Shown: positions 45,305 through 54,229 of the stretch, in pieces
How positions within the stretch are numbered: the first letter of the stretch is position 1
How the letters are laid out: every line of letters begins with the position of its first letter
NCBI RefSeq assembly: GCF_001422725.1
Contig: NZ_LMMA01000001.1
Coordinates: forward strand, 777,041 to 841,040
DNA length: 64,000 bases
Direction of reading: 5' to 3'
DNA from: Flavobacterium sp. Leaf82
GTDB taxonomy: Bacteria; Bacteroidota; Bacteroidia; Flavobacteriales; Flavobacteriaceae
Notes under the pieces: model-generated
Seen by the model: the letters and a program-made list of their open reading frames with translations, nothing else
Database searches by the model: none
Told to the model about the DNA's origin: nothing
Translations under genes and position numbers: made by a program

Positions 45305-46192
45305 TTAATTTCTCTTATCTTCTCCCCAAAGCAATTTATTTCTTAATGTTTTCAAGAAAGTTTCGCCTGGAATTTCGACCATTTTTATTTTGTAATCTGT
45401 TTTTTTGATTGTTAAAATGGATTCATTTTTTACAGATGCGATTCTGGAATCTAATGAAACCAGATATTGATCTTCCCTGCCTGAAACACGAAGTTTAATT
45501 TCGGTATCATCCGGGATAACAAGTGGTCTTGCTGTTAAGTTGTGAGGGGCAATTGGTGTGATTACTAAGCTTTTTACATCTGGTGTTAACAATGGTCCGC
45601 CACAGCTCAAAGAATATCCTGTTGATCCTGTTGGCGTAGAAATAATTAAACCGTCTGCCCAGTACGAATTCAGATATTCATTATTAAGGTAGGTTTCAAC
45701 TGTAATCATCGACGTAGTATCTTTTCGGCTTACCGTGACTTCATTCATTGCAAAGTTCAAATCTTCTTCGATAGCATCATTTTTTGGGTCACAAGTCAGG
45801 CTTAGTAAAGTTCTTTCAGAAGTTGTGTAATTTTTATCAATTACAAACTGTAGAAAGCTATCAATGTTTTCTTTTTGTACCGTGGCTAAAAAACCAAGAC
45901 GTCCAGCATTGATTCCTAAAATTGGAACACCGGAGTTGCGAACTAAAGTTGCGGCTCTTAAAATAGTTCCATCGCCGCCAATACTAATTAGCATTTCAAA
46001 ACTATTATCGAGAGATGTACTTGCTGAAAAAGTTTTATATTCCTTTTTTACGAGTTGCTTTTCGTGAAGCATTTTTAGAAAGTGCTCTTCTATAACCATT
46101 TCGACATTATTAGTGTTAAAAAACAAAAATATATCTTTGATAATGGGTTCGGTACTGTTCTGGTAATACTGTCCGTAAATAGCTACTTTCAT
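45305..46192 (-). CDS. nadK: NAD kinase
   Basis: A 295-residue ATP-NAD kinase producing NADP. The diacylglycerol-kinase-like motif 'SIGGDGTILRAA' (GGDG at 72-75) and 'DGLIISTPTGSTGYSLSCGGPL' are intact, along with 'GINAGRLGFLA'. Size is normal. The gene is followed by a 173-base gap to porG containing its promoter, and preceded by a repeat-filled gap after the CBS gene. Confidence 0.96.
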   Translation of the reverse strand: MKVAIYGQYYQNSTEPIIKDIFLFFNTNNVEMVIEEHFLKMLHEKQLVKKEYKTFSASTSLDNSFEMLISIGGDGTILRAATLVRNSGVPILGINAGRLGFLATVQKENIDSFLQFVIDKNYTTSERTLLSLTCDPKNDAIEEDLNFAMNEVTVSRKDTTSMITVETYLNNEYLNSYWADGLIISTPTGSTGYSLSCGGPLLTPDVKSLVITPIAPHNLTARPLVIPDDTEIKLRVSGREDQYLVSLDSRIASVKNESILTIKKTDYKIKMVEIPGETFLKTLRNKLLWGEDKRN

Positions 46193-46195
46193 TCT

Positions 46196-46305
46196 TTTTA
46201 ATTAGATAATTCGTCGATTAGGTAATGTGGCAATTCGTGAATTAGATAAGGTGAAAATTAGAGTAGTTAAGAAATTATCTCATTATCTAATTGGCAAATT
46301 ATCCT
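46196..46305. repeat. Intergenic repeat cluster with AATTAGATAAT inverted copies
   Basis: AATTAGATAAT at 46200-46210 is matched by its exact reverse complement at 46282-46292, with a further partial copy near 46240. The stretch fills most of the 119-base gap between the CBS gene and nadK and looks like a dispersed flavobacterial intergenic repeat. Confidence 0.55.
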
Positions 46306-46311
46306 ATTGTA

Positions 46312-46971
46312 TTATATATTAAGGTATTTGTCTAAATAATCTGAACGCTCTTTTAAGCTGTTGATGTATGCATCTTCCTGATGTTCAGAAATAATTTCAT
46401 ACCCATATCTTCTATAAGTCTGAATAATTTCATTCATAGGGCCAACACCAATTTTTACGGTAATCTGAACATTTTCAAGATCAGCCTCAGATATAAAACA
46501 GCCCAGGATTTTACCATTATTGCTTTCTACAATCTGGGTAACCTGACCCATAGAATAATCTAAAAGTCCTTTTTGAACAATAATAATTCCTCCCTGTTCT
46601 TTTAAAAATGGAGTTTCCTGAAAAAATTTCATGATATCTTCCATTTCATAATATCCTATATAGATATTATTCTCGTCAAGAACCGGAATTATATTCGTGT
46701 GGTTTTTAGCAAAAACTTCTAAAACATCAAGCCAAATCATTGATTTTCGCGCAAAAAAGCGTTCCAATGTATATTTGTAATCAATGACTTTTTTATCTGT
46801 ATCAAAAGTTTCAATATCGTCAGAGGCGATACTACCAATGAAAATTCCGTTTTCCAGAACAGGAAAATGCGAAAAATTCAAATCAGCAAAATAGTCCTGA
46901 ACCGAGGCTATCGTTTCCTGGCTATTTATAGCTCTGAAATCATTAGTGATATAGTTTATAATTTCTGTCAT
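46312..46971 (-). CDS. CBS domain protein (AcuB-like)
   Basis: A 219-residue protein with two CBS motifs in the first ~125 residues ('SVQDYFADLNFSHFPVLENGIFIGSIASDD' and 'VLEVFAKNHTNIIPVLDENNIYIGYY'), then an ACT-like region (about 130-205, 'ILGCFISEADLENVQITVKIG'). Such pairs bind adenine nucleotides and act as energy or ligand sensors. The partner is not evident; nadK is the next gene downstream. It diverges from pdxJ. Confidence 0.85.
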   Translation of the reverse strand: MTEIINYITNDFRAINSQETIASVQDYFADLNFSHFPVLENGIFIGSIASDDIETFDTDKKVIDYKYTLERFFARKSMIWLDVLEVFAKNHTNIIPVLDENNIYIGYYEMEDIMKFFQETPFLKEQGGIIIVQKGLLDYSMGQVTQIVESNNGKILGCFISEADLENVQITVKIGVGPMNEIIQTYRRYGYEIISEHQEDAYINSLKERSDYLDKYLNI

Positions 46972-47037
46972 AAATCTGTAAAGGATATTTCATGCAAAAT
47001 AATCAAAAAATAGCAAAAACTGCTACGTTTTACTTTG

Positions 47038-47045
47038 TATTTTTG
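47038..47045 (+). promoter_or_regulatory. Candidate -7 promoter element for pdxJ
   Basis: TATTTTTG, an exact TAnnTTTG match, 42 bases before the pdxJ ATG. No good -33 TTG is seen. Confidence 0.4.
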
Positions 47046-47087
47046 TCGTAACAAATATAGTGTTACTAGAATTAATTATCTATTTAT

Positions 47088-47801
47088 ATGACAAAGTTAA
47101 GTGTAAATATCAATAAAATTGCAACCCTTCGTAATGCACGTGGAGGAAATGTTCCTGATTTATTAAAAGTTGCCACCGATATTCAGAAATTTGGAGGACA
47201 AGGAATCACCATTCACCCACGTCCGGATGAACGCCATATACGTTATCAGGATGCACGCGATCTAAAAGCAATTGTTTATACAGAATATAATATTGAGGGA
47301 AACCCGCAGCATAATTTTATCGATTTGGTTTTAGAATGCAAACCTACACAAGTAACTTTAGTTCCTGATGCAATAGGTGCTATTACATCTTCGGCAGGTT
47401 GGGACACGATAAAAAACCAAGCTTATCTGACAGAAGTAATTCAGGAATTTCAACGTAACGGAATCAGAACTTCGATTTTTGTTGATCCGGTATTAGAAAT
47501 TATTGAAGGCGCAAAAAAAACAGGAACAGACAGAATCGAGTTATATACCGAAGCTTTTGCACATCAATATGATTTAGGAAACAAAAACGGAATCGATCCT
47601 TATGTTAAAGCAGCAGAACTGGCAAACGAATTAAGTTTAGGAATAAATGCAGGTCACGATTTAAGTTTAGATAACATTCAGTTTTTTAAACAAAATATTC
47701 CGGGTTTATTAGAAGTTTCAATTGGTCACGCTTTAATTTCAGAAGCGCTTTATCTGGGGTTGGATAATGTGGTAAATATGTACTTGAATAAATTGAAGTA
47801 A
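47088..47801 (+). CDS. pdxJ: Pyridoxine 5'-phosphate synthase
   Basis: A 237-residue TIM-barrel enzyme joining 1-deoxyxylulose-5-phosphate and 3-amino-2-oxopropyl phosphate in vitamin B6 synthesis. 'LSVNINKIATLRNARGG' opens the protein; 'GITIHPRPDERHIRYQD', 'QVTLVPDAIGAITSSAGWD' and 'INAGHDLSLDN' carry the conserved active-site His, Arg and Glu-type residues. Length is normal. It appears monocistronic. Confidence 0.95.
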   Translation: MTKLSVNINKIATLRNARGGNVPDLLKVATDIQKFGGQGITIHPRPDERHIRYQDARDLKAIVYTEYNIEGNPQHNFIDLVLECKPTQVTLVPDAIGAITSSAGWDTIKNQAYLTEVIQEFQRNGIRTSIFVDPVLEIIEGAKKTGTDRIELYTEAFAHQYDLGNKNGIDPYVKAAELANELSLGINAGHDLSLDNIQFFKQNIPGLLEVSIGHALISEALYLGLDNVVNMYLNKLK

Positions 47802-47870
47802 AAACTTAGACTATGAGTTAAATCAATTGGCTTGGATAAAAATTTAATAAAAATAAAATAAGTAGGGCAT

Positions 47871-47891
47871 GACCCGCAGAAAAAGCGGGTC
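47871..47891 (+). terminator. Hairpin downstream of pdxJ
   Basis: A 7-bp GC-rich stem (GACCCGC / GCGGGTC) with an A-rich 7-base loop. No T run follows, so termination is less certain; it runs straight into a dispersed repeat element. Confidence 0.5.
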
Positions 47892-47893
47892 GG

Positions 47894-47951
47894 GCTATTC
47901 GTTACAATCTTCTATTTTTAAAGAAAAAATAGAAGGATTTTCACTACTATC
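47894..47951. repeat. Dispersed variable-hairpin element, copy A
   Basis: GCTATTCGTTACAA (47894-47907) and TTTTCACTACTATC (47938-47951) flank a stem of about 11 bp (TCTTCTATTTTT paired across an AAAGA-type loop). The same flanks occur at 55649-55771, and in diverged inverted form at 58874-58940, with different hairpins. Confidence 0.7.
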
Positions 47952-48077
47952 CCTCATGCGGCATTCTAGTCGCCATAATCTTTTCAGATTACAAGTTTAA
48001 ACCACAAAATAAATATTTACATCACCTGAGAATTGGCTTATAATTGATTACTTTCGCACTTTTCTTATTAAAATCAA

Positions 48078-50354
48078 GTGTCGAAATCAATAATTATCCT
48101 TTTTTTGTTCTGTTTCTCCAATGTATTTGCGCAATCTAAAGCAACTATAATTGGAAATATAAAATCATCTGAAAACGAAAGCCTTATTGGTGCAAGCATT
48201 TCTTTAGAAGTTAATAATCAGCACTATTACGCAATATCAGATACTCTTGGTAATTTTAAAGAAAACCTGCCATTAGGGCAAGTGAAGATTACGCTTTCTC
48301 AATTGGGTTATCTTAAAAAAGATATTAATTTTAATTTTTTAAGAGACACTATAATTTCGATTGTTTTAGAAAAAGACATTTCACTTTTAAAAGAAGTTAT
48401 AATAGCCAATGATAAAAAAAGAGGCATTACAACGTTGTCCGGAGGTAAATTATCTTTTAATCTAAAAGAATTGTCTTCGGTTCCAACCGTTTTGGGAACT
48501 ACTGATATTATAAAACTTTTACAACTAACTCCGGGTGTTCAGAATTCCGGAGATGCAAACGGATATTTATATGTAAGAGGTGGAGATCCTGGACACAATG
48601 CCATTTTATACGACGGAACTCCTATATACGGAATGTCGCATTTGCTGGGTATTTTTCCTTTCTATAATACAGATCATATTAAAGAAGTTGAGTTTGATAA
48701 ATCAAGTTCAAATTCAAAATATGGCGGACGTTTAAGCTCAACAACACTTTTAATCCCGAACAAAAAAATACCTTCTGAATTGGGTATTCAGGGAAATGTT
48801 GGAGTTTTAGCTTCACAACTTACTTTGACTGTTCCTGTTAATCAAAAATCCGGTTTTTATATCTCAGGAAGAAAAACTTATATTGATGAAATTGTAGCGC
48901 CATTATTGCATTCCGGTTCCAAAAAAAATGATATCCAGAATATGAAATATGGTTTCTCTGATGGAAATCTGACTTTTATTTCTCAAATTTCAAAAAACAA
49001 TCTACTTTCTGTTGATGCTTTTATAAGTGGAGATGAACTGAAAATTAAAGATGATAATCTGGCTTTAAGAACAAGTTTAAAATGGAGTAATTTTACGGCT
49101 TCACCAACTTTGATAACAACATTTTCTCCTAAAACGAGTATGTCAAACTCAGTCTATTTTAGTAAATATTCTAATGAACTAAATATGGAACAAGCAACAA
49201 TTGAGTTTGGAGTTTCGTCATATGTAAAAGATTTTGGGTTTAATAATGCCGTTAAATATTGGATAAAAAATATTCCTGTAGAATCAGGAATACAATATGT
49301 ACATCATGATTTACAGCCTCAAAAGGTTAATATCGAAAATCTGACTGATAATAATACGACTCAAAGTAATGTCATTAATGCTGATGAAGTTGGAGTTTTT
49401 ACAACGGTCAGACCAAAGCTAACAGATCGTCTAAATGCTGAATTAGGTCTCCGAATTAATTATTATACTTCCGGTTCAAATGATTCTTATTTGCATTTTC
49501 AGCCTCGTATTTTGCTTAATTATGTGGCGAACGAAAAATATTCTTTTTACGGATCGTATAATAAACAATATCAATATTTAAGTTTAATAACAACATCAAG
49601 CGTAGGGATTCCTACTGATTTCTGGATTGCGAGCTCAGACGGAATAAAACCACAATCTTCTGATGAATTTTCTATTGGTTCGAATCAAAATATTTCGAAA
49701 AACATTTCTTCTTCCTTTGGAGGATTTTATCGCTCTATGAAAGATTTACTGGAATATCCGTACGGAATAACGCAATTTAATGAAGTTACAACGCTCAAAA
49801 ATGATTTATTGGTTGGGAAAGGTAAAGCATACGGATTAGAAATGATGTTGCGAAAAAATAACGGAAAATTTACAGGTTGGTTAAGTTATACACTAAGTTG
49901 GTCTGATCGAAATTTTGATGAACTTAATAACGGGAATACTTATTTTGCGAAATACGACAGACGTCATAATCTTTCAATTGTAGGGATGTATGATTTAAAT
50001 ACAAAATGGAATTTTGGCGTTACGCAGATATTTAGCTCGGGAAATCGTTTTACAATGCCAACTTCCTGGTATTTTATCAATAACAATCCGGTCAAAGAAT
50101 ATTCCGGATATAATAATGCGCAAATGCCTAATTATATCCGCACAGATATTTCTGTGAATTACTTTTTCCTGAAAACAAATAAAAAAGAAAGTGCTTTGAA
50201 TTTTTCAGTTTACAATACTTTTAATATCGATAATCCCATTTATGTTGTTTTGAATGTTCAGGTCAATGAAGATAAAAACAGTGTGATTGTAAAACAGGAA
50301 AAAAAAGTTTTGTATCGCATATTGCCTTCAATAAGCTGGAGGTTTAAATTTTAA
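48078..50354 (+). CDS. TonB-dependent receptor with carboxypeptidase-like regulatory domain
   Basis: A 758-residue outer-membrane receptor. Signal peptide to 'SNVFAQ', then a CarboxypepD_reg-like beta domain (about 22-105, 'TIIGNIKSSENESLIGASISLE'), a plug ('TDIIKLLQLTPGVQNSGDAN', 'LYVRGGDPGHNAILYDGTPI') and a 22-stranded-type barrel ending in 'PSISWRFKF'. The start is GTG at 48078, as no upstream ATG gives the signal peptide. It is 3 bases from a DUF4249 lipoprotein, its usual partner. There is no SusD gene, so the substrate is probably not a glycan of the SusCD type. Confidence 0.92.
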   Translation: MSKSIIILFLFCFSNVFAQSKATIIGNIKSSENESLIGASISLEVNNQHYYAISDTLGNFKENLPLGQVKITLSQLGYLKKDINFNFLRDTIISIVLEKDISLLKEVIIANDKKRGITTLSGGKLSFNLKELSSVPTVLGTTDIIKLLQLTPGVQNSGDANGYLYVRGGDPGHNAILYDGTPIYGMSHLLGIFPFYNTDHIKEVEFDKSSSNSKYGGRLSSTTLLIPNKKIPSELGIQGNVGVLASQLTLTVPVNQKSGFYISGRKTYIDEIVAPLLHSGSKKNDIQNMKYGFSDGNLTFISQISKNNLLSVDAFISGDELKIKDDNLALRTSLKWSNFTASPTLITTFSPKTSMSNSVYFSKYSNELNMEQATIEFGVSSYVKDFGFNNAVKYWIKNIPVESGIQYVHHDLQPQKVNIENLTDNNTTQSNVINADEVGVFTTVRPKLTDRLNAELGLRINYYTSGSNDSYLHFQPRILLNYVANEKYSFYGSYNKQYQYLSLITTSSVGIPTDFWIASSDGIKPQSSDEFSIGSNQNISKNISSSFGGFYRSMKDLLEYPYGITQFNEVTTLKNDLLVGKGKAYGLEMMLRKNNGKFTGWLSYTLSWSDRNFDELNNGNTYFAKYDRRHNLSIVGMYDLNTKWNFGVTQIFSSGNRFTMPTSWYFINNNPVKEYSGYNNAQMPNYIRTDISVNYFFLKTNKKESALNFSVYNTFNIDNPIYVVLNVQVNEDKNSVIVKQEKKVLYRILPSISWRFKF

Positions 50355-50357
50355 AAC

Positions 50358-51218
50358 ATGAAAAAATATATACTGTTTCTTTTTACGTTAATCGCTGTAA
50401 GTTGTTCTAAAGATGATTTTAGTGAACAAAGTACTGAATCTAAAATTGTAGTCGAAGGCTGGATTGAAGAGGGTGATTATGCTCAGGTTTTGTTATCGAG
50501 CAGTATTCCGGTTACAGATGTAATTGATTCTACAAATGTTTTGAGTCATGTAATAAGATCAGCAAAAATAACAGTTTCTGATGGTGTTAATTCTGAAGTT
50601 TTGAGAGTCAGGAATGATAAAAACCGGGTTCCGCCATTTGTATATTATGGTACAAGTTTATTAGGTGAAGCCGGAAAAGAGTATTCTATCAAAATAGAGT
50701 ATTTAAATCGCATTGTTAGCGCTGTAACAACAATCCCAAAATCAGTAAAGATTGATAATGCGGAGTATATAAAAAAGAATCCATCAGATACAACAGGGTA
50801 TGTTTTTGTAAAATTTGATGATCCGGTTAACGAAAAAAACTATTACCAGATTGCAACAAAAATCGACGGTAAAGAAGCAATTTATGTCCCTGCATTTTAT
50901 GGCAATTTAGATGATAAAAACTTTAAAGAATCGTCAGTTTCAGTACAGGTAAATCGTGGTGTTTTGCTTTTTCCTAAAACTAAGTTCACTCCTAATTTTG
51001 CTGATGGAGACTTGATTTATGTAAAATTAAGAACTCAGAACAAAGATGCATTAGATTTCTGGAACAGTTGGCAAAATGAAATCGTAAATAGCAGAAATCC
51101 TATTTATCCGGCAAATACAAGCCTGAAATCCAATATAAATGGCGGAATAGGTATTTGGGCAGGATATGGTCAAAGTATTTTTATTGTAAAAACACCGGAA
51201 AAAATAAAGCCGATTTGA
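50358..51218 (+). CDS. DUF4249 family lipoprotein
   Basis: A 286-residue predicted lipoprotein ('IAVSCSKDD', Cys16). 'SKIVVEGWIEEGDYAQVLLSSSIPVTD' and 'GEAGKEYSIKIEYLNRIVSAVTTIP' are characteristic of DUF4249, which accompanies TonB-dependent receptors of the preceding type in Bacteroidota. It probably helps substrate capture at the cell surface. The substrate is unknown. Its stop codon (51216-51218) lies inside the terminator stem. Confidence 0.88.
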   Translation: MKKYILFLFTLIAVSCSKDDFSEQSTESKIVVEGWIEEGDYAQVLLSSSIPVTDVIDSTNVLSHVIRSAKITVSDGVNSEVLRVRNDKNRVPPFVYYGTSLLGEAGKEYSIKIEYLNRIVSAVTTIPKSVKIDNAEYIKKNPSDTTGYVFVKFDDPVNEKNYYQIATKIDGKEAIYVPAFYGNLDDKNFKESSVSVQVNRGVLLFPKTKFTPNFADGDLIYVKLRTQNKDALDFWNSWQNEIVNSRNPIYPANTSLKSNINGGIGIWAGYGQSIFIVKTPEKIKPI

Positions 51219-51237
51219 AACTTTTCAAATCGGCTTT
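51206..51237. terminator. Shared terminator overlapping the DUF4249 stop codon
   Basis: A perfect 15-bp stem (51206-51220 with 51223-51237) lies between two convergent genes. It is AT-flanked on both sides (AAA / TTT), so it can serve both directions. The TGA of the upstream gene is inside the left arm. Confidence 0.75.
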
Positions 51238-51257
51238 AAGTATATGTTTAAAAGATA

Positions 51258-52619
51258 TTATTTTTCAAAAGCATTGATGAAATCTTCAAACTTAGCTTCG
51301 AATTTTTCGAATCCTGTAGAGAAGTAAGTACTAAACGAAACTTCTGTATTATCGTTGAATTTCAAGTATAATACTTCTTCAAGATAAGGTTGAGCAAATG
51401 ATTCACCAGTACCGTTGTCTGACCAGTAAGAATATTGAGCATTCCAAACAGGTAAATTAAATACATAATCATTCCCTGATTTTTCTGAATGCTGAACAAG
51501 ATCTGCAATTTTAGTTCCGTCTTTTTTAGAAACTAAGATTAATTTTAAATTTTTATTAAAATTAGCAGCAGTACCTTCAGAATATTTTTTCTCGTATGCA
51601 TTTAATGCAGTATAATATTCTTTGTAATTAGCTTTAGGATTGTTTGAATCTGGGTAAGTAGGACGTACAAGGCTTTTTTCTAAAGCTATTTTATCAGCGC
51701 CTTCAGTTTCTAAATTCATGTCAGCAACAATAATAAAATTGTCCATTAATTTAATCAATCCATTTGCTTTACCTCTGTATTGAACAAGCTCATCATTATC
51801 GATAAGAGCATCAATATTAGCAGAACTTCCTGAATTAAAATCAAGTAAAGTTTTTCCGTTATAAGTAAAAAGTGCTTTTGAAGTGTTTTCAGTACCTTTT
51901 TTACCGTTCATTTCCCAAGTATAACCATCGCTTAAAGTCATTTTATAAGCAAACTCATCCGGAGATTGATTTTTAGAAGAATATTTAGCAGTTTGAGCAA
52001 ATGTTGCTACTTGTGCATTATCAACCGTTAAAGTTGCATCTGTTGAACTTGGTAGAAAAATATTGTCATATACTTCATCTTTTCCATTATAGCCATCATA
52101 ATATTTAACTTTTACATCAGATGAAACACCTTTTGAAGTAAGGATTGCATTGTTTGCAGTTTGAGATTTTTTAGCTGGAAAAACGAATTTTAATTCTGTA
52201 GTCGAAGCTGTTTTATCCCATTTTTTTGCAGTATTATTCCATGTATATACACCGTAAACACCAGAGATGTTTAAAATGTCTTCTACTTCATTGTCATTTT
52301 TTCCGTTAAAAATGTCAATTTGATAAATATCTAATAATCTGGTTAAGTTTTCCAGTGCTTCAATAGCGCTTGAACTTTTAGATTTGTCTAACTGAACCAA
52401 CATATCATTAGCTTCAGCTTCTAATTTTATTTTTTGTTCAGCAGGAGTTAATTTAGAGTAAGGTTGTTTAACGATCTCAGCAATTTGCTCAGCAAGAGTT
52501 TTGTCTTTTGTAGGCTCTTCGGTTACAGGATCTGTTGTAGGATCCAGATCGTCATTGCTAGAACATGAGATAGCAAATTGAGAAAGAACTACCGCGCATA
52601 AAAGTAACTTTTTAATCAT
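51258..52619 (-). CDS. Lipoprotein of unknown function
   Basis: A 453-residue lipoprotein ('FAISCSSND', Cys19) with a Thr/Pro/Asp/Glu-rich linker. A helical segment follows (about 40-120, including 'TLAEQIAEIVKQPYSKLTPAEQKIKLEAEAND'), then a mostly beta region with many Lys/Asn-rich loops. I do not recognise the family with certainty. It is monocistronic and convergent with the DUF4249 gene. Composition matches its neighbours, so recent transfer is not indicated. Confidence 0.7.
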   Translation of the reverse strand: MIKKLLLCAVVLSQFAISCSSNDDLDPTTDPVTEEPTKDKTLAEQIAEIVKQPYSKLTPAEQKIKLEAEANDMLVQLDKSKSSSAIEALENLTRLLDIYQIDIFNGKNDNEVEDILNISGVYGVYTWNNTAKKWDKTASTTELKFVFPAKKSQTANNAILTSKGVSSDVKVKYYDGYNGKDEVYDNIFLPSSTDATLTVDNAQVATFAQTAKYSSKNQSPDEFAYKMTLSDGYTWEMNGKKGTENTSKALFTYNGKTLLDFNSGSSANIDALIDNDELVQYRGKANGLIKLMDNFIIVADMNLETEGADKIALEKSLVRPTYPDSNNPKANYKEYYTALNAYEKKYSEGTAANFNKNLKLILVSKKDGTKIADLVQHSEKSGNDYVFNLPVWNAQYSYWSDNGTGESFAQPYLEEVLYLKFNDNTEVSFSTYFSTGFEKFEAKFEDFINAFEK

Positions 52620-52797
52620 AGTAAAGTATTTAATTAGATATTGATCAAGTTTTTGATTTGATTTTATGGGCGCAAGGTACTATTTGTATTCTTGTTTTCT
52701 TTACGGGAAACCGTAAACTTGTAAAGTTTTTTCTAATAAATAAAACCAAAATAAAAGCCAGGAGAAGTTATTGCATGTCAGATTCATAGATAAGTTT

Positions 52798-52805
52798 TAC
52801 ATTTG
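52798..52805 (+). promoter_or_regulatory. Candidate promoter for the alpha/beta hydrolase gene
   Basis: TACATTTG matches TAnnTTTG, 27 bases before the chosen ATG at 52833; a TTG at 52771-52773 is 24 bases upstream, slightly long for a -33 element. Confidence 0.45.
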
Positions 52806-52832
52806 TGTTCAGTTTTTAAAACCAAAATATAC

Positions 52833-53597
52833 ATGTTATACTCAAAAATAGAAGGTGAAGGGAAACCTTTCATCATCATGCACGGATTTTTAGGAATGTC
52901 TGATAACTGGAAAACCCTCGCTGGGCAATACGTAGAAGCCGGATTTCAGGTTCATATTTTAGATTTAAGAAATCACGGTCGCAGTTTTCATTCAGAGGAG
53001 TGGACTTATGAAGCAATGGTGCAGGATGTATTCGAATACTGTCATGCAAATCAATTGACTAAAGCTGATGTTCTGGGACATTCGATGGGAGGAAAAGTAG
53101 CGATGCTTTTTGCAACGACACATCCTGAAATAGTAGATAAATTGATAGTGGCAGATATTGGACCTAAATTTTACAAACAACACCATCAGGATATTTTGGC
53201 AGGATTAAATGCGATTGATTTTTCTGTAAAGCCAAGCCGTAATGATGTCGAAGAAACATTATCACAATACGTTCCGGATTTTGGAACACGTCAGTTTTTG
53301 TTAAAGAATTTATATTGGAAAGAACCGGGGCAATTGGCATTCAGATTTAATCTGGAAGTTTTTAATAATAACCTGGATGCAATAGGAAAAGCCCTGGCAG
53401 ATGATTTGGTTTTTAATAAACCTGTCTTATTTATACGAGGAGGAAATTCCGGATATGTTCCAGATACAGATTTTGATTCCATACGTCAGCATTTTCCAAA
53501 TGTTACCTTCGAAACGATTCCAAATGCAGGACATTGGCTTCATGCCGAAAATCCTAAAATGTTTTTTGAATTAACGACTCAGTTTTTAAAAGATTAA
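52833..53597 (+). CDS. Alpha/beta hydrolase (YbfF-like esterase)
   Basis: A 254-residue cytoplasmic hydrolase. The nucleophile elbow 'LGHSMGGKVA' gives Ser84; the oxyanion region is 'MHGFLGMSDNW' and the catalytic His is in 'AGHWLHAENP' near the C-terminus. 'DLRNHGRSFHSEEWTYE' is typical of the YbfF/AB hydrolase 1 group. The ATG at 52833 is used; an in-frame TTG at 52803 lies in the promoter motif. The substrate is unknown. Confidence 0.9.
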   Translation: MLYSKIEGEGKPFIIMHGFLGMSDNWKTLAGQYVEAGFQVHILDLRNHGRSFHSEEWTYEAMVQDVFEYCHANQLTKADVLGHSMGGKVAMLFATTHPEIVDKLIVADIGPKFYKQHHQDILAGLNAIDFSVKPSRNDVEETLSQYVPDFGTRQFLLKNLYWKEPGQLAFRFNLEVFNNNLDAIGKALADDLVFNKPVLFIRGGNSGYVPDTDFDSIRQHFPNVTFETIPNAGHWLHAENPKMFFELTTQFLKD

Positions 53598-53606
53598 AAA
53601 AAGTCG

Positions 53607-53688
53607 CCACGAATTTCATCAATTCACACGAATTTTAATTCAATTTTGACTCAATCTTAATTTGTGAAAATTTGTGAAATTTGTGGCA
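53607..53688. repeat. Long imperfect inverted repeat of GCCACGAATT type
   Basis: The 29-base left arm (53607-53635) is an imperfect reverse complement of the right arm (53660-53688), with about six mismatches. It lies in the gap after the hydrolase gene and before the small membrane protein gene. The element type looks like an intergenic repeat common in Flavobacterium. It could also fold as a terminator-like hairpin in RNA. Confidence 0.65.
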
Positions 53689-53766
53689 AAAAAATCATTT
53701 TAACCTGTGGCAAAAAAACAATATAAAAATCATTACTTTTATTCAAACTTTTAAATAAAAAAAGAT

Positions 53767-54111
53767 ATGAAATTTTTACTCAGACTTCTTGTTACCGCAG
53801 CTTTGGTTTTGTTAATAGCTAACCTTTTGCCAGGTGTTCATGTTGCCAGTTTTGCTACTGCTGTAATTGTAGCAATTGTATTAGGATTATTAAATCTTTT
53901 TATAAAACCTATATTAGTCATCCTGACATTGCCGGTTACCTTTATTACTTTAGGTTTGTTTTTACTGGTAATTAATGCGATCATTATTTTGTTATGTACT
54001 AATATTGTTGGAGGTTTTGCGGTAGATTCATTCTGGACAGCATTGTTCTTTAGTATCATTCTGTCTCTGCTTCAATCTATTACTTACAAAATACTTGGAG
54101 ACGATAAATAA
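53767..54111 (+). CDS. Phage-holin-family (YvlD-like) membrane protein
   Basis: A 114-residue protein with four hydrophobic segments covering nearly its whole length ('LLVTAALVLLIANLLPGV', 'VIVAIVLGLLNLFIKPILVI', 'TLGLFLLVINAIIILL', 'FWTALFFSIILSLLQSI'). It belongs to the YvlD/Phage_holin_4_2 family. Despite the family name there are no phage genes nearby, and chromosomal members are associated with envelope stress. It is monocistronic. Confidence 0.85.
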   Translation: MKFLLRLLVTAALVLLIANLLPGVHVASFATAVIVAIVLGLLNLFIKPILVILTLPVTFITLGLFLLVINAIIILLCTNIVGGFAVDSFWTALFFSIILSLLQSITYKILGDDK

Positions 54112-54164
54112 AACAAAAAGAGAAAGCATGTTTAAAACGGCTTCAAATACAATAGATTAAAAAC

Positions 54165-54203
54165 TTGGTTGGGTTGCAAAAATTTTATAATTTTGCAACC
54201 CAA
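54165..54203 (+). promoter_or_regulatory. tig promoter inside a 13-bp inverted repeat
   Basis: TTG (54165-54167), 20 bases, then TAATTTTG (54188-54195) fits the Bacteroidota promoter, about 35 bases before the tig ATG. The -7 box overlaps a perfect 13-bp inverted repeat, TTGGGTTGCAAAA (54169-54181) with its complement at 54191-54203. The repeat could be an operator, or an upstream terminator sharing the space. Confidence 0.55.
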
Positions 54204-54229
54204 TTTTATTATGTAAATTAAAGAAGACG

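Noticed and set aside
53767..54111. Prophage marker (phage holin family name)
   Set aside because: No phage structural, lysis or integrase genes are nearby; the family name covers chromosomal YvlD-like proteins.
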